Shown: positions 1 through 6,394, numbered from the stretch's first letter. The stretch is 7,056 bases of DNA from Thermoplasmata archaeon (GCA_013329135.1 DUKU01000192.1:5700-12755); one strand, 5' to 3'. Notes: generated from the letters alone by a model not told the origin. Made by a program: numbers and translations.

Positions 1-548
1 CCGCCGCGTCCATCGACCTCGCGGTCACATCCCCGCCGTATGCGAGCGCCGTCCACTATGTCAGCGTCCACAAGCTCGAGATGTTCTGGCTCGACCTCAT
101 GCCCGACATGGCCAAGCTGGACGGACAGGTGGTGGGCACGTCGAGGGCCTACGTGTCCGAGTACAGGCCTTGGGAGCCCAGGACCTCCATCCCCGAGCTC
201 AAGAGCGTCATGACCGAGCTCATAGAGACGGAGAAGAAGAGCGCCTACATCGTGTACAAGTACTTCGATGACATGCGCCGCAACTTCTGCGAGGTCAACA
301 GGGTCCTGAAGAGGAACGGGGTGTACTGCGTCGTGGTGGGTGAGAACACGTTCAGGAAGGTACGCATACCCACATACCGCATCCTCGCGAGGATAGCCGA
401 GAAGTGCGGGTTCGAGCTCGAAGGCACCTTTGTGTACGATGTCATAAACCGCCACCTGGACATACCACGGTGGAACGACAGCAGGATCGAGAAGGACCAC
501 ATCCTGGTCATGCGCAGGCACAGGAAGCCGACAGACGACTCCCTCTGA
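1..548 (+). CDS. Site-specific DNA methyltransferase (N4-cytosine/N6-adenine type), 3' part only
   Basis: The gene enters from the left edge: the frame is open from base 3, so the first ATG at 81 is internal and not the start. Upstream of that ATG the frame reads DLAVTSPPYASAVHYVSVHK, with TSPPY at bases 27-41. TSPPY is catalytic motif IV of the amino-methyltransferases that use SAM to methylate an exocyclic amine of cytosine (N4) or adenine (N6) in DNA. The following segment, VHKLEMFWLD, is typical of DNA methylases with TSPPY in the C-terminal half. Next come FCEVNRVLKRNGVYCVVVGE, a beta strand after the 'RVLKxxG' turn, and the C-terminal strand HILVMRRH. No SAM-binding DPFxGSGT motif follows TSPPY, so it should lie N-terminal, outside the window. 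About 181 residues are visible. No restriction enzyme or specificity gene is in view, so it may be an orphan methylase or part of a system to the left. Target base and sequence cannot be told from this fragment. Confidence 0.8.
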   Translation, partial: AASIDLAVTSPPYASAVHYVSVHKLEMFWLDLMPDMAKLDGQVVGTSRAYVSEYRPWEPRTSIPELKSVMTELIETEKKSAYIVYKYFDDMRRNFCEVNRVLKRNGVYCVVVGENTFRKVRIPTYRILARIAEKCGFELEGTFVYDVINRHLDIPRWNDSRIEKDHILVMRRHRKPTDDSL

Positions 549-566
549 ACGGCGCCCCGGTCGCTA

Positions 567-575
567 TCTTATTAT
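567..575 (+). promoter_or_regulatory. Putative TATA box for the SAP-SWIM gene
   Basis: TCTTATTAT is the only AT-rich patch in the 63-bp gap between the methyltransferase stop (548) and the ATG at 612. Its centre is about 41 nt before that ATG, so a transcript starting roughly 25 nt downstream would carry a leader of about 15 nt. No strong Shine-Dalgarno sequence is visible; AAGGGATGGGAT before the ATG is a weak candidate. The placement is inferred from archaeal promoter geometry. Confidence 0.45.
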
Positions 576-611
576 CCGACGAGCTTCATCCAGTCCATCA
601 AGGGATGGGAT

Positions 612-1154
612 ATGAGAAAGGACTTGCCCCTCGAGCTGAGGGTCTCCAGGCTCACGGTCGTCAGCCTGAGGAACCTGTGCGACGCGAAGAAGCTCTCTGG
701 ATGGTCGAACCTGTTGAAGGAGGAGCTCGTGGGCTACATGCTCGACAACATGGACCGGAAGGCGCTCGAGGACTTCTGCGCCGCCCAGGAGGAGATATAC
801 TTCGTCGAGAACATGGCGAAGGCCATCAAGTGGGCCGGTGGGAGGAAGGTGGTCGACCTTGACCCGAAGAGCGACGATACGATCGTGAACGCAGTATTCT
901 CCCTGAGGAAGTCGGACGGGTACGAGGTCTATCATGTCAGGTTTGTCAACCAGACGAACGAGGACGTCGACACCTCGTGCGAGTGCGTCGAACATCGCGA
1001 GAAGGGGTATTTCTGCCCTCATCAGATGGCCGTCCTCATCCGGTGCCTCCAGGAGGGGCTGTTCACGCTGGACCAGTGGGCCGGACCCATGACCCCAGAG
1101 GTCGAAGACCTCATCCAGGCGAACGTGTTCAGGACGAAGCGCATCCGCAAGTGA
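612..1154 (+). CDS. Small SWIM zinc-finger protein with SAP-like N-terminus
   Basis: This is a 180-residue protein of unknown specific function. Residues 10-45 look like a SAP-like two-helix DNA/RNA-binding fold: LRVSRLTVVSLRNLC, then LSGWSNLLKEELVGYML, with the usual 'L..LC...L.G.S.L.K.EL' spacing. The middle (about 60-120) is mixed helix and strand with no motif I know. Residues 123-137 give a SWIM zinc-finger pattern: CEC, nine residues, then CPH (C123, C125, C135, H137). This is the CxCx(n)CxH signature found in proteins thought to bind nucleic acids or partner proteins. No signal peptide or membrane segment is visible, so it should be cytosolic. The start at 612 is chosen because it puts the SAP-like segment intact at the N-terminus; an ATG at 605 is out of frame. 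It follows the DNA methyltransferase by 63 bp on the same strand but has its own TATA-like element, so a functional link is only suggestive. A nucleic-acid-binding role is inferred from the two motifs. Confidence 0.8.
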   Translation: MRKDLPLELRVSRLTVVSLRNLCDAKKLSGWSNLLKEELVGYMLDNMDRKALEDFCAAQEEIYFVENMAKAIKWAGGRKVVDLDPKSDDTIVNAVFSLRKSDGYEVYHVRFVNQTNEDVDTSCECVEHREKGYFCPHQMAVLIRCLQEGLFTLDQWAGPMTPEVEDLIQANVFRTKRIRK

Positions 1155-1185
1155 ATCGTGACACTGGCCCAGGGCGCCAACAAGG

Positions 1186-1193
1186 TTTATCTA
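1186..1193 (+). promoter_or_regulatory. TATA box of valS
   Basis: TTTATCTA is the AT-rich element in the 64-bp gap before valS. Its centre is about 30 nt upstream of the valS ATG at 1219. Archaeal transcription usually starts 22-27 nt after the TATA centre, so the mRNA would begin within a few bases of the ATG. A short GGGG run (1211-1214) lies too close to the ATG to be a convincing ribosome binding site, which fits leaderless translation. Confidence 0.6.
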
Positions 1194-1218
1194 CGCTTAC
1201 CCTTTTGACCGGGGATAG

Positions 1219-3837
1219 ATGGCCCAGTACGATTGGCGAGAGAACGAGTCCAAGTGGCAGTCCAAGTGGAAGGAGTGGGGTATACACCGCTTCGATCGCA
1301 CCTCGGAGAGGAAGGTCTACAGCATCGACAACCCGCCGAGGTACGCGTCGGGCAACCTGCACCTGGGCCATGCGTACGGTTACACCGTCATAGACTTCGC
1401 GGCCAGGTACAAGAGGTTGAAGGGGTTCAACGTGTTCTACCCCCTCTGCTTCGACACCAACGGCACGCCAGTCGAGGTCAGAGTCGAGAAGGTCCACGGG
1501 GTCAAGGCGACCGATGTGCCGAGGCAGCAGTTCATCAAGATGTGCGCCGAGTTCGCCGAGAAGTACATCGCCGAGATGACGAAGCAGTTCGAGATGCTCG
1601 GCCAGAGCATGGACCCGAGCATATACTACCAGACGGACGCGCACTACTACCGCCGGCTCACCCAGGTATCATTCATACGCATGTTCAAGAAGGGTCTGGT
1701 GTACAAGGGGCACTTCCCGATCAACTGGTGCACCAGGTGCAGGACCGCCCTCGCCGATGCCGAGGTGGACTACGAGCACAGGAGCACGAAGCTCAACTAC
1801 ATCCGGTTCAAGGAGGCGGACACCGGGAAGGACGTGCTCATCGCGACGACCAGGCCGGAGCTCCTCTGCACATGCCTCCTCGTGGCGGTCAATCCGGAGG
1901 ACAAGGAGAAGGAGCATCTCGTGGGCAAAGAGCTGGTGACCCCCGTCTTCAACAGGAGGGTCAAGGTCATCGCGGACGCGAAGGTGGTCCCCGAGTTCGG
2001 CACTGGCACCCTCATGATATGCTCCATAGGTGACAAGGACGACCTCGAGCGCATCATGAAGTACGAACTGCCTCTCGAAAAGGGGATCGACGAGGACGGA
2101 AAGATGACCGAGCTCGCAGGCAAGTACGCTGGCATGGCTGTTGTCGACGCGAGGAAGGCCATCATCGAGGACATGAAGGCACAGGGACTGTTGGTCAAGC
2201 AGGAGCCGCTCGAACAGAACATCGGCACGTGCTGGAGGTGCCACACCCCCATCGAGTTCCTCAAGGTGCCCCAGTGGTTCGTCAAGTCTGTCGAGTTCAA
2301 GGAACAGGTGTTCCAGAAGATCGATGAGATCGTATGGAAACCGGAGTTCATGAAGGTCAGGATAAAGGACTGGGTCGAGTCGCTTGCCTGGGACTGGGTG
2401 GTGTCGAGGCAGAGGTACTTCGCGACCGCCATCCCCCTTTGGGAGTGTGACAAGTGCGGCGATGTGCTGCTCGCTGAGGAGAAGGAGTGCTATGTCGACC
2501 CAACAGTGAAGGCACCCTTGAAGAGGACATGCTCCTGCGGGGGGATGTACGTCGGCTCGACCGACGTGTTCGATACCTGGATGGACTCGAGCATCTCCCC
2601 GTTGTACAACACCTTCTGGGAACGGGACCCGGAAGCGTTTGGGAGGCTCTATCCGATGTCCATGAGGCCTCAGAGCCATGACATCATCCGGACATGGGCA
2701 TATTACACCATACTCCGATCTCTCCATCTCACGGGCAAGAAGCCCTGGGACGAGGTCATGATCCACGGGTTCATCATGGCGCCCGACGGGCGTCCTATGC
2801 ACACATCGGACGGGAACGTCATCGACCCGATGCCGCTTCTGGACAAATACGGCGGGGACGCGATGCGGTACTATGCCGCGACGTGCTCGTTGGGTATGGA
2901 CCACGCGTTCAAGGAGCAGGAGCTCGTCCGCGGCAACAGACTTGCGACCAAGGCCTGGAACATCATGAGGATGGTCGGGAGCGCGTGCAAGGAGAAGCCC
3001 GCGAAGCCCGCTTCGATGCACCCGGTCGACGCGTGGATACTGAGCAGGTTCGGCAGGCTCGTCCATGATGTGGAGGCCCGTTGCGAGGCGTACGAGTTCG
3101 ACAGGGCCATGGCCCTGGTCCAAGACTTCCTATGGCACGAGTTCGCGGACCATTACATCGAGCTCGTGAAGCACAGGGCGTACGCGGAGAAGGACGAGGG
3201 CGCGAGGTACGCGCTGTACACGGTCGGCCTGGGCCTGCTGAAGATGATGTCCATATTCATGCCGCATGTGGCCGAGGATGCGTATCACGTCAATTTCAGG
3301 CAGTTCGAGCAACCTGTGAGCATCCACGTGTCCCCTTGGCCAGAGGCTCCTGCCGCGGACGAGGAGTCTGAGCGGAAGGGCGAGGCAGCTAGGGACATCG
3401 TCGCTGCAGTCAGGGCATGGAAGGCGGCCAAAGGGCTCTCACTGAATGCCCCGATTACGCGGGTCGAGGTCGTGGGGGCGGAGGCCATGCGACTGATCGC
3501 CGGCTCGGAGGAGGACATGAAGGCCACCCTGAAGGCCGGCCAGCTCAGTGTGCTGGAGAAGGTCAGCCTCAATGAGTCGGTCTCGCGAGTGAAGCCCGTT
3601 CACGCGAAGCTCGGGCCAGCGTTCAAGAGGGACGCAAAAGCACTCTCGGAGAAGATGGCCGCATTGTCTCCAGAGCAGTTGGCCGGCCTTGAGAAAGGCA
3701 TCACGATGACGCTCACGGATGGTAGGACTATCGAGCTGGGCCCTGAGTTCTACGAGGTCGAGAAGAGCATCAGCTCAGAGAGGGGAGAGCTGGAGTCCGT
3801 GTCGGTCGCGGGACTGGCTGTACTCATGTACAAGTGA
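1219..3837 (+). CDS. valS: Valyl-tRNA synthetase, archaeal type, with degenerate KMSKS loop
   Basis: This 872-residue cytosolic enzyme activates valine with ATP and charges tRNA-Val. The class I HIGH motif is HLGH (48-51) in PPRYASGNLHLGHA. The CP1 editing domain, which removes mis-attached threonine, includes TTRPELL (210-216) and GTGTLMICSIGDKDD (261-275). TTRPELL marks ValRS, whereas IleRS has TTxPWTL there. Cysteine pairs at 171/174, 338/341, 410/413 and 438/440 look like zinc knuckles. MKVRIKDWVESLAWDWVVSRQR (378-399) and DVFDTWMDSSISPLY (449-463) are typical archaeal ValRS segments. The anticodon-binding helical domain runs from about 600 to 700, and a C-terminal domain with VKPVHAKLGP (791-800) resembles the tail of IleRS. 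Length is normal. The oddity is that the second catalytic signature, normally KMSKS, reads PMHTS (526-530) within GRPMHTSDGNVIDP; both lysines are missing. The surroundings are well preserved, so this is not decay of the whole gene. The start is supported by a TATA box 30 nt upstream. Confidence 0.95.
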   Translation: MAQYDWRENESKWQSKWKEWGIHRFDRTSERKVYSIDNPPRYASGNLHLGHAYGYTVIDFAARYKRLKGFNVFYPLCFDTNGTPVEVRVEKVHGVKATDVPRQQFIKMCAEFAEKYIAEMTKQFEMLGQSMDPSIYYQTDAHYYRRLTQVSFIRMFKKGLVYKGHFPINWCTRCRTALADAEVDYEHRSTKLNYIRFKEADTGKDVLIATTRPELLCTCLLVAVNPEDKEKEHLVGKELVTPVFNRRVKVIADAKVVPEFGTGTLMICSIGDKDDLERIMKYELPLEKGIDEDGKMTELAGKYAGMAVVDARKAIIEDMKAQGLLVKQEPLEQNIGTCWRCHTPIEFLKVPQWFVKSVEFKEQVFQKIDEIVWKPEFMKVRIKDWVESLAWDWVVSRQRYFATAIPLWECDKCGDVLLAEEKECYVDPTVKAPLKRTCSCGGMYVGSTDVFDTWMDSSISPLYNTFWERDPEAFGRLYPMSMRPQSHDIIRTWAYYTILRSLHLTGKKPWDEVMIHGFIMAPDGRPMHTSDGNVIDPMPLLDKYGGDAMRYYAATCSLGMDHAFKEQELVRGNRLATKAWNIMRMVGSACKEKPAKPASMHPVDAWILSRFGRLVHDVEARCEAYEFDRAMALVQDFLWHEFADHYIELVKHRAYAEKDEGARYALYTVGLGLLKMMSIFMPHVAEDAYHVNFRQFEQPVSIHVSPWPEAPAADEESERKGEAARDIVAAVRAWKAAKGLSLNAPITRVEVVGAEAMRLIAGSEEDMKATLKAGQLSVLEKVSLNESVSRVKPVHAKLGPAFKRDAKALSEKMAALSPEQLAGLEKGITMTLTDGRTIELGPEFYEVEKSISSERGELESVSVAGLAVLMYK

Positions 3838-3857
3838 CCAGGTGCGAACCTCGACAG

Positions 3858-3866
3858 CTTATAATA
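3858..3866 (+). promoter_or_regulatory. TATA box of the MIP18-family gene
   Basis: CTTATAATA lies in the 54-bp gap after valS and is the clearest TATA box in the window. Its centre is 30 nt before the ATG at 3892, the same distance as at valS. That predicts a transcript beginning at or just before the ATG. It also favours 3892 over an in-frame TTG at 3886, which would fall at or upstream of the likely transcript start. Confidence 0.65.
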
Positions 3867-3891
3867 CCGCCATTGTGATTGTCAGTTGGAT

Positions 3892-4170
3892 ATGGACCGC
3901 AAGGATTTCGTGGTCGAGGCGCTCAGGAGCGTCATGGACCCGCATACGGGCATCAGCGTCTACGAAATGGGACTCATATCCGACATCGTCGTGGGCGACG
4001 ATTCCGTGAGCCTAACATTCATGCCAACAAGCCCGTTCTGTCCGGTGGGGATTGAGCTCGCGTTGAGCATAAGGGACCAGGTCCTCACCGTTGATGGCAT
4101 CAAGAAATGCGACGTGAAGGTCGTGGGCCACATCAAAGCCGACGAGATAAACAGGGCCCTGAACGCCTGA
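3892..4170 (+). CDS. MIP18/DUF59-family iron-sulfur cluster assembly protein
   Basis: This is a 92-residue single-domain protein. Residues 5-30 (DFVVEALRSVMDPHTGISVYEMGLI) match the family opening, 'V..AL..V.DP..G..I...GLI'. Next comes the strand SVSLTFMPTSPFCPVG with the conserved cysteine in SPFCP. Then follow a helix and the strand VDGIKKCDVKVVGHIKADEIN, matching the family end 'I.GV..V.V.V'. Members (MIP18, PaaD, SufT-like) help deliver or mature Fe-S clusters on target proteins through that cysteine; which apoproteins this one serves cannot be read from the sequence. A TTG at 3886 could add two residues (the reading would be M-D before MDRK), but the ATG fits the promoter spacing better. 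It has its own TATA box, so it is probably not co-transcribed with valS, 54 bp upstream. No suf, isc or Mrp/ApbC gene is in view. Its stop codon is one base from the stop of the helicase on the opposite strand. Confidence 0.88.
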   Translation: MDRKDFVVEALRSVMDPHTGISVYEMGLISDIVVGDDSVSLTFMPTSPFCPVGIELALSIRDQVLTVDGIKKCDVKVVGHIKADEINRALNA

Positions 4171-4171
4171 C

Positions 4172-5569
4172 TCATCTGATGAGGTCTATTTTGACCCTCT
4201 TGTTCTGCACGTTGCAGTTCTCAAGGTCCTTCATCGCGTAGAACGCGATGCTCTTGTGCAGGCGGACATCGCTGCTGCTCTGCTTGACCGTGACATCTCC
4301 TATGAGGTGCTCGTCTATCCTGGCCTTCCGCATGATGAACCTGATGAGGCTCAGCATGTCCACGCCGTCCTCCTTGCCGATGTTCATCCTGAAGGGCACC
4401 ATGCCGAACACGTCCGCGTACTCGTCCAGGTCCAGCTGCCTCTTGACCGTGTCCCTACCGGAGCCATCCGGGACATCGTCCATCTGGATGGTCGTCCTGC
4501 CGAAGTTCTCGATCGCCTTCACGAGGTACTGCTCCTCCTTCGACACGAACGTGATGGCCTTGCCTGTCTTGCCTGCCCTCGCGGTCCTCCCGATCCGGTG
4601 GACGTAGTCCTCCGGGTTCTCTGGGATGTCGTAGTTGACCACGTGTGATATGTCATCGATGTCCAGCCCTCTCGCGGCGACATCGGTCGCTACTAGTATC
4701 TTGAGCTTGCCGTGCTTGAACCGGTCCATGACCTTCTCCCTGGCGGCCTGGGACATGTCCCCGTGTATGCCGTCCGCAGAGTAGCCGTAGGCCCTCAGTT
4801 TGTGCACGAGCATGTCGACCATGCGCTTGGTCGAGCAGAACACGAGCGTGAGCGCGGGCTTCTCGGTGTCGAGTATCCTGCACAGCGCCCAGAGCTTGTT
4901 CTTCCTCCCCACGTTCATGTAGCTCTGCTCAGCCTGGTCGACGGTCAGCGTGTCCTGGCTGACGATGACGCTCTTCGGGTCCTTCATGTACCTCTGGGCC
5001 AGCTCTCTGATCGCCTCAGGGAGCGTGGCCGAGAACAGCATCGTCTGCCTCTGCTTTGGGACCCTCTGGAGTATCCATTCTATGTCGTCTATGAATCCCA
5101 TGTCGAGCATCCGGTCCGCCTCGTCGAGCACGACTACGGACACTCCGTCGAAGCTGAGCTCCCCGCGTCGCATGAGGTCCATGAGCCTCCCGGGGGTGCC
5201 TATCACTATCTCGACGCCCTTCCTGATCTTGGTGACCTGCACGTTGATGGACTGGCCGCCATATATGGCGACTGTCTTGTGGCCAGTGTACTTGGCGATG
5301 TCGTCGAAGTCCTCGGCGACCTGTATCGCCAGCTCCCTCGTGGGTACGAGCCCGAGCATCTGGATCTTCTTGTTGGCGGGTATCCTGCTCAGTATCGGTA
5401 TCGCGAAGGCTCCGGTCTTGCCGGTGCCGGTCTGCGCCTGAGCCATGAGGTCACTCCCCGTCATGGCGATAGGTATGCTCTGTTCCTGGACCGGCGTGGG
5501 TTCCTCCCACTCCATGTCCGCTACGGCTCTTAGGATCTCTTGGCTCTTTGTGAGCGATTGAAAGTCCAT
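4172..5569 (-). CDS. DEAD-box ATP-dependent RNA helicase with DbpA-type RNA-binding domain
   Basis: This is a 465-residue RNA helicase. All canonical motifs are present: Q motif (F3, PTPVQ 24-28), I AQTGTGKT (45-52), Ia PTRELA (76-81), Ib TPGR (125-128), II DEAD (149-152), III SAT (180-182), IV VFCSTK (243-248), V ATDVAARGLDI (294-304) and VI HRIGRTARAG (324-333). After a linker, residues 392-464 (FRMNIGKEDGVDML..., IGDVTVKQSSSDVRL, KRVKIDLI) match the RRM-like domain of DbpA and CsdA/DeaD. In bacteria that domain guides the helicase to structured RNA such as rRNA. A role in ribosome assembly, RNA unfolding or RNA decay is inferred. The frame continues 38 codons upstream to an ATG at 5683. 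I chose 5569 because the protein then begins with MDFQSLTKSQEIL, where family members usually start the Q-motif region, and because the extension is low in motif content and overlaps the divergent promoter. A weak GGAAG ribosome binding site sits 9 nt before this start. The gene is convergent with the MIP18 gene and divergent from the methyltransferase. Confidence 0.93.
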   Translation of the reverse strand: MDFQSLTKSQEILRAVADMEWEEPTPVQEQSIPIAMTGSDLMAQAQTGTGKTGAFAIPILSRIPANKKIQMLGLVPTRELAIQVAEDFDDIAKYTGHKTVAIYGGQSINVQVTKIRKGVEIVIGTPGRLMDLMRRGELSFDGVSVVVLDEADRMLDMGFIDDIEWILQRVPKQRQTMLFSATLPEAIRELAQRYMKDPKSVIVSQDTLTVDQAEQSYMNVGRKNKLWALCRILDTEKPALTLVFCSTKRMVDMLVHKLRAYGYSADGIHGDMSQAAREKVMDRFKHGKLKILVATDVAARGLDIDDISHVVNYDIPENPEDYVHRIGRTARAGKTGKAITFVSKEEQYLVKAIENFGRTTIQMDDVPDGSGRDTVKRQLDLDEYADVFGMVPFRMNIGKEDGVDMLSLIRFIMRKARIDEHLIGDVTVKQSSSDVRLHKSIAFYAMKDLENCNVQNKRVKIDLIR

Positions 5570-5686
5570 GATCACAGTCTTCCTTGCTCTCTCGGTCGGC
5601 CGAGCTACACTTATCGTACTATTTGGTTTTGTTGCACCATGGGCATCTTTTAGTCCATACATCTCTTCGGGGTCTTGGGACATTCG
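5570..5686. promoter_or_regulatory. Divergent promoter region between helicase and methyltransferase genes
   Basis: This 117-bp spacer is richer in A/T than its flanks (about 5608-5640) and should hold both promoters. For the minus-strand helicase, the best TATA-like candidates are ACGATAAGT (5616-5608) and CCAAATAGTA (5626-5617), which would give a leader of roughly 15-25 nt containing GGAAG at 5583-5579. For the plus-strand methyltransferase, CCATACAT (5655-5662) is centred about 29 nt before the ATG at 5687, the spacing seen at valS and the MIP18 gene. None of these is a perfect TATA box; assignments rest on position. Confidence 0.45.
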
Positions 5687-6331
5687 ATGGGACCGACGAG
5701 GGCTATGAGGGCCAGAGAGGCCTGGCAGAAGCTGTATTCCAAGAGGGGCCTACAATACGGCGGCACCGGGGACCTATCCCTGCTCAAGCCACACCTGAAG
5801 AAGGGTATGGTCATCCTCGACGCGGGATGTGGGGATGGGAAGACCGCAGAGGCGCTCGCGCGCATATGCGATGTCGTCGCATGCGATTTCTCAAGGGAGG
5901 CGCTGAACTCTCTCAGGGCCCAACGCGACCCCGAGAAAGTAGTAGAACTGGTCGAATGTAATCTGCATGATGTTCCTTTTGCATCAGAAAAATACAACGC
6001 GGTCACCTGCGTCCACGCGCTTTCTCACATGCTCGAGAAGGAGCGTCTGACTGTGGCCGAGCAGCTCGCCAAGGTGCTTGCCCCCGGCGGGCTCCTGTAT
6101 GTCGAGGTGTTCGGACGAGGGGACATGAGGTACGGGAAGGGCGAGGAGGTCGAGAGTTCGTCCTTCTTGAGGGGAGACGGAATCATGACGCACTACTTCC
6201 AGGAGGGGGAGGTGCAGGCGCTCTTCCCCGCATTGGAGGTCGTTTCCGAGGTGGGTTCCGTTAGGCGAGTGGTGTTCGGGGCCACAGCGGGCAAACGGGA
6301 CGTGCTGAAGGTCCTGCTCAGGAAGCTGTGA
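5687..6331 (+). CDS. Class I SAM-dependent methyltransferase, substrate unknown
   Basis: This is a 214-residue cytosolic protein with a Rossmann-type methyltransferase core. Motif I is VILDAGCGDGKTA (42-54), which binds SAM. ACDFS (65-69) carries the acidic residue expected to hold the ribose. NLHDVPF (92-98) is the motif II/adenine-contact region, and VLAPGGLLYVEVFGRGD (130-146) is the strand after the usual 'L.PGG' turn. The C-terminal part has GIMTHYFQEGEVQALFP (165-181), common in small-molecule or protein methyltransferases of the TehB/UbiE-like sort, but no substrate-defining motif. Start choices in frame are TTG 5675, ATG 5687 and ATG 5705. I prefer 5687 because an AT-rich element lies about 29 nt upstream; 5705 is possible and would remove six residues without touching a motif. 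It is transcribed away from the helicase and converges on the PhoU-family gene. Nothing in the context fixes its substrate. Confidence 0.85.
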   Translation: MGPTRAMRAREAWQKLYSKRGLQYGGTGDLSLLKPHLKKGMVILDAGCGDGKTAEALARICDVVACDFSREALNSLRAQRDPEKVVELVECNLHDVPFASEKYNAVTCVHALSHMLEKERLTVAEQLAKVLAPGGLLYVEVFGRGDMRYGKGEEVESSSFLRGDGIMTHYFQEGEVQALFPALEVVSEVGSVRRVVFGATAGKRDVLKVLLRKL

Positions 6332-6374
6332 GGACCCGGATTGTATCCCGGTGACTCATGGTGATCAGAGGTCG

Positions 6375-6394
6375 AACCTTGAGGCTTCAAGGTT
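6375..6394. repeat. Perfect inverted repeat (8-bp stem, 4-nt loop)
   Basis: AACCTTGA (6375-6382) and its exact reverse complement TCAAGGTT (6387-6394) flank the loop GGCT. It lies between two converging genes, so an RNA 3'-end hairpin or a bidirectional transcription-end signal is possible, but no T-run follows on either strand. Confidence 0.6.

Noticed and set aside
1..548. tRNA or rRNA methyltransferase (Trm-G10 or similar) instead of a DNA methylase
   Set aside because: Those enzymes normally carry DPPYG or NPPY. TSPPY followed by the HKLEMFWLD segment fits DNA amino-methyltransferases better.
1669..3123. Long open frame of 484 codons on the minus strand inside valS
   Set aside because: It is fully antisense to a clear ValRS gene with conserved motifs, and its composition (rich in H, R, L, V, D and P) is what high-GC third-position bias produces on the opposite strand. 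It shows no family motif.
1219..3837. Isoleucyl-tRNA synthetase
   Set aside because: The editing motif TTRPELL, the GTGTLMICSIGD segment and DVFDTWMDSSISPLY are ValRS features; IleRS has TTxPWTL in the editing domain. Only the C-terminal tail recalls IleRS.
4712..5533. 273-codon plus-strand frame antisense to the helicase
   Set aside because: It lies within the helicase coding sequence, whose motifs are complete. The translation is low-complexity and rich in H, L, V and R, the usual shadow of a GC-rich gene.
6336..6394. Intrinsic terminator of bacterial type
   Set aside because: Hairpins are present but no T-run follows on either strand, and archaeal termination does not depend on such hairpins. 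They are recorded only as repeats.
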